Source: Puniceicoccaceae bacterium
GTDB lineage: Bacteria > Verrucomicrobiota > Verrucomicrobiia > Opitutales > Coraliomargaritaceae
Direction: 5' to 3'
Length of the DNA stretch: 5,772 bases
Assembly (NCBI GenBank): GCA_003566795.1
Contig: PXBU01000457.1
Coordinates: 1-5,772, forward strand
Positions 1-5,576 of the stretch are shown piece after piece. The notes beneath the pieces were generated by a model. That model searched no databases. It had not been told where the DNA came from and saw nothing but the letters and a program-made list of their open reading frames with translations. The position numbers and the translations under genes are program-made. Numbering within the stretch: position 1 is the first letter of the stretch; every line of letters begins with the position of its first letter.

Positions 1-417
1 GGCATCCGTGCTCGGACCTTGGTTGAGCGCGGCAATTTTGGCCATCACGATCGCCTCCCGCGTGGGGTCATAATAATCGGCCCCGCGGGCATGCTTGATA
101 CGGCCAATCTCGCTGGCGTGTTTCACCCGGTCGTTAAGCAGATTGACTATCTTCCGGTCAAGTGCATCCACCAGTTCTGGATCGGTCGCCTGGGCGTTGG
201 GGGCGAGACCGGCCAACATCAAGGTGCGATAGATCGCCTGCAAACTATCGTTGCTGAGTGGACCCGAATTAAAGCGGATTACTTTTTCCAGCACCTGCGC
301 TTCGCTGTAACCCCCTTCTTTTTGGACGCGCTCGTTGAGTAAACTGACAAACTGCTGGTCGATCACATCGATCGCGCTGCGGTGTCGCTGCATTTCTGAA
401 CTGATGTCCTCGTTCAT
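1..417 (-). CDS. pheA: Tandem chorismate mutase (AroQ-type) N-terminus, probably bifunctional chorismate mutase/prephenate dehydratase; 3' part outside window
   Basis: The first 139 residues are visible; the gene runs off the left edge. Two AroQ chorismate mutase domains lie in tandem. Domain 2 (about 79-139) is the better one: LLNDR at 93-97, K108, then YYDPTRE (115-121) and LNQGP (131-135). Aligned by hand to the E. coli P-protein mutase, R97, K108, D117, R120 and E121 match catalytic R28, K39, D48, R51 and E52 with exact spacing. Domain 1 (about 8-75) has R13 and LLNER (26-30) but jumps to YSEAQVLEKV, missing about 15 residues including the K39, D48 and R51 positions. Known for the family: the mutase converts chorismate to prephenate, and in P-proteins a prephenate dehydratase plus ACT domain follows, leading to phenylalanine. 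That C-terminal half is inferred, not seen; a stand-alone mutase or another fusion is possible. The ATG at 417 lies 5 bp after the scpB stop, which suggests co-transcription. Confidence 0.8.
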   Translation of the reverse strand, partial: MNEDISSEMQRHRSAIDVIDQQFVSLLNERVQKEGGYSEAQVLEKVIRFNSGPLSNDSLQAIYRTLMLAGLAPNAQATDPELVDALDRKIVNLLNDRVKHASEIGRIKHARGADYYDPTREAIVMAKIAALNQGPSTDA

Positions 418-422
418 GAGCT

Positions 423-1214
423 CTATTTTTCCTCCGTTTGAGCAATCTCGTCGGCGGCATCGCTCTCGGCGTTTTCCTTTTTCCAGTCGATCTCGGCAAA
501 CTCCTGATCCAGTGGCAGCTCTTCCGGATCCGGCTCGCTAGCCAGGCCAACATCCCGGTCGGAGATCTCTTCGACCGGCTCATCGCTATGGCGCATCCAT
601 TCATCCAGTTGCTGGTTGGTCAGCACATCCGAAGCCGGTAACTCATCCAGTTCCTTGATGCCGGTAAATTCGAGGAACTTATCCGTGGTGCCATACTGGA
701 TCGGTCGCCCCGGAAGTTCGGCCCGGCCCGTCACATGGACCAGTTCGAGTTCGAGCAGTTTGTTAAGTGCGCTGTCAACGGAGACACCACGGATCGCCTC
801 CATCTCGGCCCGGGTGACCGGTTGCCGGTAGGCGATGATCGACATGGTTTCCAGCGCCGCCGGGCTGAGCTTCATCGGGCGCGGCTCTCCACGTAACAGG
901 CGCACGAACTCGGCGTATTGAGGCGCGGTCACGAGTTGAAAGCCGCTGGGCCCCTCGGTGATCCGGTAGGCCCGGTCCTCCACCTCCGCCGCATCGGTCA
1001 AGGCCGACAAAGCCTCACCAATCTCCGCCTGCGTAATCAGCGCGGGCAGCTCGATCTCACTGGCGTCCTCCTCGGCGGATTCCATCGCCTCCTCCGCTGC
1101 CTTGACGGCCTCTTCATGCTGGCGGGCAAACAGCTTCACCAAATCCTTCAAAGAGATTGGTTCCGAAGTGGAGAGCAGCAGTGCCTCGAGTGTCTTCTGG
1201 ATATTAATTTCCAT
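423..1214 (-). CDS. scpB: Segregation and condensation protein B (ScpB)
   Basis: 263 residues. ScpB is the winged-helix (kite) subunit that, with ScpA, binds the SMC ATPase to form the bacterial condensin that compacts and segregates the chromosome; it acts in the cytoplasm on the nucleoid. The family core is clear: a first winged helix at about 1-108 and a second at about 116-193 with LSPAALETMSIIAYRQPVTR (116-135), then IRGVSVDSALNKLLE and the GRAELPGRPIQYGTT stretch (163-177). The first winged helix is split by an acidic, Ala/Glu-rich insertion at about 33-63, likely an extended helix. The tail from about 194 is acidic and probably disordered; such tails are common in ScpB. The ATG at 1214 gives the expected N-terminus (hydrophobic LEALLLSTSEPIS) but has no Shine-Dalgarno and abuts a CA repeat. 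scpA, the usual neighbour, is not upstream here; ilvD is divergent instead. Confidence 0.96.
   Translation of the reverse strand: MEINIQKTLEALLLSTSEPISLKDLVKLFARQHEEAVKAAEEAMESAEEDASEIELPALITQAEIGEALSALTDAAEVEDRAYRITEGPSGFQLVTAPQYAEFVRLLRGEPRPMKLSPAALETMSIIAYRQPVTRAEMEAIRGVSVDSALNKLLELELVHVTGRAELPGRPIQYGTTDKFLEFTGIKELDELPASDVLTNQQLDEWMRHSDEPVEEISDRDVGLASEPDPEELPLDQEFAEIDWKKENAESDAADEIAQTEEK
431..435 (-). promoter_or_regulatory. Ribosome binding site of the pheA-like gene, inside scpB
   Basis: On the minus strand the last codons of scpB contain GGAGG, 13 nt before the ATG at 417. The spacing is longer than usual. It is the only clear Shine-Dalgarno sequence in front of any gene in this window and supports both the chosen start and translation from the scpB transcript. 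Confidence 0.5.
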
Positions 1215-1225
1215 GTGTGTGTGTG
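1214..1225 (-). repeat. CA dinucleotide repeat abutting the scpB start codon
   Basis: On the minus strand six CA units run directly into the scpB start codon, whose A is the last base of the run. There is no Shine-Dalgarno between the repeat and the candidate promoter. Slippage here would change leader length but not the reading frame. Confidence 0.7.
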
Positions 1226-1246
1226 ACTGAAAGACCTTAAATCTGT

Positions 1247-1274
1247 ATTGTAGAGCAAAAAGGGTATTGTCGAA
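1247..1274 (-). promoter_or_regulatory. scpB: Candidate sigma-70-type promoter for scpB
   Basis: Read on the minus strand, TACAAT (1247-1252) resembles a -10 box. Upstream lies TTCGAC (1269-1274) at 16 bp spacing, or TCGACA (1268-1273, 5 of 6 to TTGACA) at 15 bp. Transcription would start near 1240, leaving a leader of roughly 25 nt. The match is moderate and the region is AT-rich, so chance similarity is possible. No comparably good promoter was found in the other direction for ilvD. Confidence 0.35.
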
Positions 1275-1351
1275 TTATTCGCAATTGATTGAATTAAACT
1301 TTTTACTGCAACGAGAAACACCCGCAGGCCACATTTAATTACCACCACACC

Positions 1352-3067
1352 ATGCCCAACCAGAATACACGCCCCCACTCTTCCATTGTTGTCGACGGCA
1401 ACGACCGCGCGGCCGCACGCGCCATGCTGCGAGCTGTCGGCTTCGAGGATGCCGACTTCCAAAAGCCGCAGGTCGCGGTGGCCAGCTCAACCAGCGACAT
1501 GACCCCCTGCAACGTCCACCTCGGCGAACTGGCGGACCACGCCCGCCGGGGTATTGATGCCAACGGCGGCAAATCGATCCGCTTCGACACCATCACCGTA
1601 ACTGATGGCATCTCCATGGGCACCAAAGGGATGCGCTACAGTCTCGTCTCGCGCGACGTCATTGCGGATTCGATCGAGACCGCCGTGGCGGCGGAGGGCT
1701 TCGACGGACTGGTCGCCATCGGCGGCTGCGACAAAAACATGCCGGGCTGTATGATCGCCATCGCCCGCTTGAACCGCCCCGCCGTCTTTGTTTACGGCGG
1801 CACTATCCTGCCTGGCTTTCGGCCCAAGGATCAGGAGGAAGAATGCCACCCGATGGATATCGTCTCGGTCTTCGAAGCCATCGGCCAACACGCCAAAGGC
1901 GAACTGACGAACGAACAACTCAAGGAGGTTGAGAAATACGCCATCCCCGGCCCCGGCTCCTGCGGCGGCATGTATACCGCCAACACCATGGCCAGCGCAA
2001 TCGAAGCACTCGGCATGAGCCTGCCCGGCAGCAGTGCACAAGCAGCCATCAGCGAGTCGAAGCGCAAGGATTGCGAAATGGCCGGTGCCGCCGTCGTCAA
2101 AATGCTGGAACAGGGCATCAAACCACGCGACATCATGACCCGCCAAGCCTTTGAAAACGCGATCATGACCTGCCTCGCACTCGGTGGCTCAACCAACCTG
2201 ATTCTGCACCTGCTGGCCATCGCCCACTCGGCGGATGTCCCACTCAGCATCGACGACTTTAAGGAAATCGGCGAACGCATCCCCCTGCTGGCCGACGTCA
2301 AACCCTTCGGCAAATACAGCATGAACCATCTCATCCGCATCGGTGGCATCCGCCCGATGATGAAGCTGCTGCTCGACCGCGGCTTGCTGCATGGCGACTG
2401 CCTGACCGTGACCGGTGAGACCGTCGCCGAGTCACTCGCTGATGTGGCACCCTATGGCAAATTCCCCGAGGAGCAGGACATCATCCACCCCTGGGAGCAG
2501 CCGATCAAGGACAGCACCCACCTGCGCATCTTGCGCGGCAACCTGGCACCCGCAGGCGCGGTGGGCAAAATCACCGGCAAGGAGGGTCTGCATTTCAAGG
2601 GCACGGCTAAAGTTTACGAGGGCGAGGAAGAGGCCCTGGTCGGCATCCTGCGCGGCGACGTGGTGGCCGGTGATGTCGTGGTGATTCGCAATGAAGGCCC
2701 GGTCGGCGGGCCCGGCATGCGTGAGATGCTCTCCCCCACCAGCGCGGTGGCGGGTCGCGGACTGATCAAGGAAGTCGCCCTCATCACCGACGGCCGCTTC
2801 TCCGGCGGCAGCCATGGCTTCGACGTGGGCCACATCACACCCGAGGCCGCCTGCGGCGGACCCATCGGTATCGTTCAAAACGGGGATACTATCGAGATCG
2901 ACGCGGTTAAAAACACCATCGACCTGCTGATCGACGCAGCCGAGTATGCCGCCCGGATGGAAGCCTTCCAGCCCACCGGCCCCGGTGAAACACGCGGCGT
3001 GCTCGGCAAATACGCCAAACTCGTCGCCTCCGCCTCCGAGGGTGCCGTCACGGATAAGGATTTGTGA
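1352..3067 (+). CDS. ilvD: Dihydroxy-acid dehydratase (IlvD)
   Basis: 571 residues, the length of the shorter IlvD/Edd-family dehydratases. It dehydrates 2,3-dihydroxyisovalerate and 2,3-dihydroxy-3-methylvalerate to the 2-keto acid precursors of valine/leucine and isoleucine, in the cytoplasm. Three cysteines occupy the iron-sulfur ligand positions: C53 in SDMTPCNVHL, C126 in GGCDKNMPGC, and C204 in GPGSCGGMYTANTM. By family knowledge this is the pattern of [2Fe-2S] members. K128 of CDK is the expected carbamylated Mg-binding lysine. The C-terminal domain has ITDGRFSGGSHGFDVGHITP (478-497), whose Ser in FSGG is the proposed catalytic base. Sugar-acid dehydratases share this fold, but the N-terminus, length and motifs fit IlvD best. 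The ATG at 1352 is the only sensible start; no Shine-Dalgarno precedes it (ACCACCACACC). No attenuator-like leader peptide or clear terminator is visible. It is divergent from scpB across 137 bp. Confidence 0.97.
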   Translation: MPNQNTRPHSSIVVDGNDRAAARAMLRAVGFEDADFQKPQVAVASSTSDMTPCNVHLGELADHARRGIDANGGKSIRFDTITVTDGISMGTKGMRYSLVSRDVIADSIETAVAAEGFDGLVAIGGCDKNMPGCMIAIARLNRPAVFVYGGTILPGFRPKDQEEECHPMDIVSVFEAIGQHAKGELTNEQLKEVEKYAIPGPGSCGGMYTANTMASAIEALGMSLPGSSAQAAISESKRKDCEMAGAAVVKMLEQGIKPRDIMTRQAFENAIMTCLALGGSTNLILHLLAIAHSADVPLSIDDFKEIGERIPLLADVKPFGKYSMNHLIRIGGIRPMMKLLLDRGLLHGDCLTVTGETVAESLADVAPYGKFPEEQDIIHPWEQPIKDSTHLRILRGNLAPAGAVGKITGKEGLHFKGTAKVYEGEEEALVGILRGDVVAGDVVVIRNEGPVGGPGMREMLSPTSAVAGRGLIKEVALITDGRFSGGSHGFDVGHITPEAACGGPIGIVQNGDTIEIDAVKNTIDLLIDAAEYAARMEAFQPTGPGETRGVLGKYAKLVASASEGAVTDKDL

Positions 3068-3290
3068 GGGATCAACCTTAAAAGAGCAGCCAGGGGACGG
3101 AAGACAGAGGTTTGGTGACTGATAGCTAATGACTGACGCTCATCGTAGCGGTGCGGTGCAAGCCGCCTGGACTGCCATAGTCGAATGAGGCCGATTGCAC
3201 GTTTGCGGCCCGGACGGAGCCGGGCCCTCCCGCGACGCGGCCCGGACTGCTTGCGCCGCCGTAACCTGGTGCAGGCGTGAGTGGCTGAAA
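3068..3290. other. Non-coding region between convergent ilvD and the small membrane protein gene
   Basis: No convincing reading frame lies here. The left part (about 3085-3136) is purine-rich with a 7-bp direct repeat TGACTGA (3116-3122, 3130-3136). The right part is GC-rich and palindromic, described separately. No hairpin followed by a T-run was found, so transcription of ilvD and the facing gene has no obvious intrinsic terminator. Confidence 0.6.
3148..3267. repeat. GC-rich palindromic intergenic element with direct repeats
   Basis: A perfect 7-bp inverted repeat GGCCCGG/CCGGGCC (3207-3213, 3220-3226) encloses a 6-nt loop. The 11-mer GCGGCCCGGAC occurs twice (3205-3215, 3237-3247), and a related stretch GCCGCCTGGACTGC (3162-3175) resembles the second copy plus its flank. 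A small GCGG/CCGC hairpin lies at 3153-3166. No T-run follows the main stem, so it is not a standard terminator. The build resembles the interspersed GC-rich palindromes I associate with Verrucomicrobiota genomes; that link is recall and needs a genome-wide search. Element borders are approximate. Confidence 0.5.
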
Positions 3291-3491
3291 CTACCTCCCC
3301 TTAAACAACGCCGCATCCAGGATCGACCACAGATGAATTATCCAGCCCAGCAGCACTACCCACAGTAACGCGGCCAGGACGAAGTGGAGCACTGCCATCA
3401 GCAAGCGACCTTGCACCAATTGCCCCAGCCCCGGAATGAAAACACTACAGAGTGCGGCGATGACGTTTCCTGCGGATCCTTGATTGGCCAT
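3291..3491 (-). CDS. Small two-helix membrane protein, TM2-like (function unknown)
   Basis: 66 residues, mostly hydrophobic. A first membrane segment spans about 8-27 and contains FIPGLGQLVQGR (18-29), the Pro-Gly turn followed by Gln-Gly-Arg typical of small TM2-like bacterial inner-membrane proteins. A second segment spans about 31-53 (AVLHFVLAALLWVVLLGW) and is followed by HLWSILDAALFKGR. The WSILDA end resembles the end of TM2 domains. No catalytic residue can be named; such proteins are usually annotated as hypothetical. The composition is clearly that of a real membrane protein and the ATG at 3491 gives a sensible short polar N-terminus (MANQGSAGN). No Shine-Dalgarno precedes the start; a terminator-like hairpin lies 19 bp upstream. 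It faces ilvD and is divergent from the 485-residue protein gene. Confidence 0.85.
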   Translation of the reverse strand: MANQGSAGNVIAALCSVFIPGLGQLVQGRLLMAVLHFVLAALLWVVLLGWIIHLWSILDAALFKGR

Positions 3492-3510
3492 AATTAAAAA
3501 GAGTTTAAAA

Positions 3511-3541
3511 GCGGATCGTCAGTCGACCAGCATCGATCCGC
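3511..3541 (-). terminator. Terminator-like hairpin in the leader of the small membrane protein gene
   Basis: Perfect 8-bp inverted repeat GCGGATCG/CGATCCGC (3511-3518, 3534-3541) with a 15-nt loop. Read on the minus strand the stem is followed at once by TTTTAAACTCTTTTT, then the start codon at 3491. This has the shape of an intrinsic terminator or attenuator. No minus-strand gene lies between it and the divergent promoter region, so if real it would act in the 5' leader of the small gene. The first T-run is only four long and the loop is large, so strength is uncertain. Confidence 0.4.
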
Positions 3542-3643
3542 AAGCGCAAAAGGTGGCCGCCTGGAAGCGCGTGAATTCAACGATGAAACACAGCTCAAAC
3601 AGCCACAAAAAGAACTCTGTGGTTATTCAATTTCTTTTCCTTT

Positions 3644-3673
3644 TTGCGGGGTGAGGCGGCGTGATGGTATAAA
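3644..3673 (+). promoter_or_regulatory. Candidate extended -10 promoter for the 485-residue protein gene
   Basis: TATAAA (3668-3673) is preceded by TG one base away (TGGTATAAA), an extended -10 arrangement, with TTGCGG (3644-3649) 18 bp upstream as a weak -35. Transcription would start near 3680, giving a leader of roughly 90 nt before the ATG at 3769. It is the best promoter match in the window. Confidence 0.5.
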
Positions 3674-3768
3674 ATCAGATTCTGTCGTGCTGATTATCGA
3701 TCATGCTGAACAAATCCTCCGGTAAAAGTTGTTGCCATCCATAGGCTAACGCTGCCTACTTATCCGTC

Positions 3769-5226
3769 ATGACACCATCCCTAAAAACCCTCCTAAGTGC
3801 CTGCTTGATCGCGGCAATCGTCCCCGGCACCATCGCCTCGGCCAACTTCAAAGACGCCCAGCAATACATCGATCTCGATGGCTCACTGATGGGCTACATT
3901 GATTTTGAGGGGGACGGAGAATATATCGGAACCGCCCTGAATGAAATTTATCGGGAGGTGCAGCTCAACAATCTGGCTCTCGCCTTTCTGCCGCTCGACT
4001 TCAACCATCTCATTGATAGCCTGGGCTTCGGATCGGTGAAGGCTTTTGCGCTCAGCTCGAAAAATGTGGAACCGGGTCTCTACCGAAACCGCTCGGTAAC
4101 CCTGATGCAAGGGGAAGGAACCGGGCTGTTTGATTTGTCCGGCACTGAGGCGAGCACCTTCACTGCGGCGAAGTTGGCTCCTGGCGATGCCACTGCTGCC
4201 CTGACCGTCAATATCCAGCTTGGATCCCTCAAGGAGACCGCCGTCGCCCTGCTGCAACCAATGATGGGGCCCGCGGCAGAAACCTTCGTCGCGGAATACC
4301 TGGCGGAGGCAATCCCCTCCACCAACATCAGTTACGCGGAGGCCTTGGACCTGTTATCGGGGCAATGGGACGGCTACTGGCGCCAATCAGGAGCCGATTT
4401 ATTTGAGAACGATGTCCGCTTCTGGCTTCAGCTTGAAAATGCCGGCGAGTTATTGCATCGCGTCCGACCGCTAGTCGAAGAGATGGGTGTTTCATTCGTG
4501 GAAGATGCTGGTCGCATGGTGGCCGATTTCTCTAACCTTATGGGAGACGAGGCACCCTTCGCGCTTTTCTTGGAGTCCGCTGAAGACGGGGGCCCGCTTT
4601 TGATCTACACAGATCCGGAATGGACAGCCGCCAGTGTCGGCGCGGCATTGACCGACCAAGCTGCGTTTCAGAACCTGGCCGGTCGTTTGCCGGAAAGTGC
4701 CGTCAGCTTTTATTATGACGCTGGCACCGATATCGAGCACCTGCTGGAAATGCTGGAGGCCTTTCCAGCGGCGGCACCGTACAAAACGGCCGTCGAGAAA
4801 GCTGTCGACCTGCTGGTCGGCGGTTTCCTGGAGCCGAGCATGGCGGTGACTTATCTCGACGGCGATCACTGGGTCTCGGATGCCTATGCTGGCTATTCGA
4901 CCAAACGGGTGGTCATGACGATCCCCGCCGCCTTTGCCATCGGCATTGGCTCTGCCGCCGCAATTCCGGCATTCAACCAGGTGCGCACGCAGTCGCAGGA
5001 GGCGACTGTTCGCAACAACCTAAGAATGATCGCGAGTGCCGCTGACCAGTATTTCCTCGAGAACGGGGTGACGGAAGTGCACATTGATGAACTCATTGGA
5101 GAAGGCGGTTATATTCGAGAGCTCAAGCCGGTAGCCGGCGAAAGCTACGAGGGGATGGCCATTAAGGCGGGTGAGCCGATCCGGGTGACGCTCGGCGATG
5201 GCACCGAAATGGTAATCGCATTCTGA
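3769..5226 (+). CDS. Exported protein of unknown function with a C-terminal pilin-like module
   Basis: 485 residues. A signal peptide is visible: K6, hydrophobic core about 8-22, and a likely signal peptidase I site A23-S24-A25/N26. LSAC (9-12) looks like a lipobox but sits too close to the N-terminus. Residues 26-375 form a mixed alpha/beta region that I do not recognise with certainty; segments such as ALAFLPLDFNHLIDSLGFG (from about 70) and the later ESAVSFYYDAG and SMAVTYLDGDHW recall DUF3352-like exported proteins of Planctomycetes and Verrucomicrobia. After K379-R380 comes an Ala/Ile/Gly-rich hydrophobic helix (381-402), then AIPAFNQVRTQSQEATVRNN (398-417), LRMIASAADQYFLENG (418-433), GYIRELKPVAGESY and a beta-rich end. 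This order closely matches verrucomicrobial type IV pilin/pseudopilin subunits after the cleavage site. The usual G/FTLIE site is absent. No Shine-Dalgarno precedes the ATG. Function unknown; a surface or cell-envelope role is inferred from export only. Confidence 0.85.
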   Translation: MTPSLKTLLSACLIAAIVPGTIASANFKDAQQYIDLDGSLMGYIDFEGDGEYIGTALNEIYREVQLNNLALAFLPLDFNHLIDSLGFGSVKAFALSSKNVEPGLYRNRSVTLMQGEGTGLFDLSGTEASTFTAAKLAPGDATAALTVNIQLGSLKETAVALLQPMMGPAAETFVAEYLAEAIPSTNISYAEALDLLSGQWDGYWRQSGADLFENDVRFWLQLENAGELLHRVRPLVEEMGVSFVEDAGRMVADFSNLMGDEAPFALFLESAEDGGPLLIYTDPEWTAASVGAALTDQAAFQNLAGRLPESAVSFYYDAGTDIEHLLEMLEAFPAAAPYKTAVEKAVDLLVGGFLEPSMAVTYLDGDHWVSDAYAGYSTKRVVMTIPAAFAIGIGSAAAIPAFNQVRTQSQEATVRNNLRMIASAADQYFLENGVTEVHIDELIGEGGYIRELKPVAGESYEGMAIKAGEPIRVTLGDGTEMVIAF

Positions 5227-5576
5227 CGCTGTGGCGCAGTTGTTTGCTGCCGAGCACTCTCACGATGCGAGACTTCCCAAACGTAGGGGTGCTGCTTGCG
5301 GCACCCGCGAACGTGCGGAGGTGTTCCGTACGTTCGGGATTAGCCTCGTGCGCTCGCGGGCTTCCCCATTCGACAAAGCTCATGGTCAGAGACATAGGCA
5401 AGCCACTACGCGATGGATCGCTGTGACACGGGTCATTAGCATTCGCCATGCAGATTGAAAAATTTAAAGACGGCACTGTCGTGGCATCGCTACCGGCTCA
5501 TCTCGTGGAAACCCTTATTTGCGGACAATTGGCCCGGACGCTTGTCTTTTGAGATTATACCGCTAGCTAAAACAGC
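5227..5576. other. 350-bp non-coding region between the pilin-like protein gene and the adaptor gene
   Basis: The left two thirds hold a structured, repeat-like element described separately. Overlapping frames on both strands cross that element and look like translations of it, not genes. The last part (about 5440-5576) is more AT-rich. It contains a 34-codon open frame at 5448-5552 without a Shine-Dalgarno, which I do not call as a gene, and should hold the promoter of the adaptor gene. TTATAC (5555-5560) is a weak -10 candidate with no good -35. Confidence 0.6.
5270..5390. repeat. Structured intergenic element with strong hairpins, probably an interspersed repeat
   Basis: The core is a 12-bp stem, CGAACGTGCGGA (5308-5319) with TCCGTACGTTCG (5325-5336), fully paired apart from one G-T wobble, around the loop GGTGT. 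Beside it is GGGTGC/GCACCC (5287-5292, 5301-5306). A longer stem CCCAAACGTA (5276-5285) with TACGTTCGGG (5329-5338), 9 of 10 paired, would enclose the first hairpin and exclude the second. No T-run follows, so it is not a standard terminator. I recall similar sequences scattered between genes in Opitutia genomes, but copy number cannot be judged from one window. Borders are approximate. Confidence 0.5.

Noticed and set aside
19..342. Plus-strand open frame of 107 codons at the left edge
   Set aside because: The opposite strand encodes the chorismate mutase domains with catalytic residues at correct spacing; this frame has no family features.
918..1226. Plus-strand open frame of 102 codons opposite scpB
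   Set aside because: It is the complement of the conserved ScpB core, has no recognisable domain, and is explained by high GC in third positions.
1487..2146. Long minus-strand open frame (219 codons) opposite ilvD, with other antisense frames at 1831-2349 and 2432-2878
   Set aside because: They lie wholly inside ilvD, whose protein is unmistakable. Their translations are low-complexity (Ala/Gly/Asp/His-rich or Ser/Met-rich), as expected from the complement of a GC-rich gene.
3603..3622. CCACA/TGTGG inverted repeat with T-rich sequence after it on the plus strand
   Set aside because: The stem is only 5 bp with a 10-nt loop, and no plus-strand gene ends nearby that it could terminate.
3703..3744. 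Possible 13-codon upstream frame (MLNKSSGKSCCHP) in the leader of the 485-residue protein gene
   Set aside because: No Shine-Dalgarno, no regulatory codon run, and the length is within chance expectation.
3796..3807. Lipobox-like LSAC at residues 9-12 of the 485-residue protein
   Set aside because: Only five residues separate it from the basic K6, too short for a lipoprotein signal core; the hydrophobic stretch continues to a normal Ala-Ser-Ala cleavage site.
5162..5476. Minus-strand open frame of 104 codons, and plus-strand frames at 5231-5458 and 5244-5426
   Set aside because: They cross the structured repeat-like element and, in one case, the end of the upstream gene. Arg/Pro/Ser-rich translations and overlap in several frames indicate non-coding DNA.
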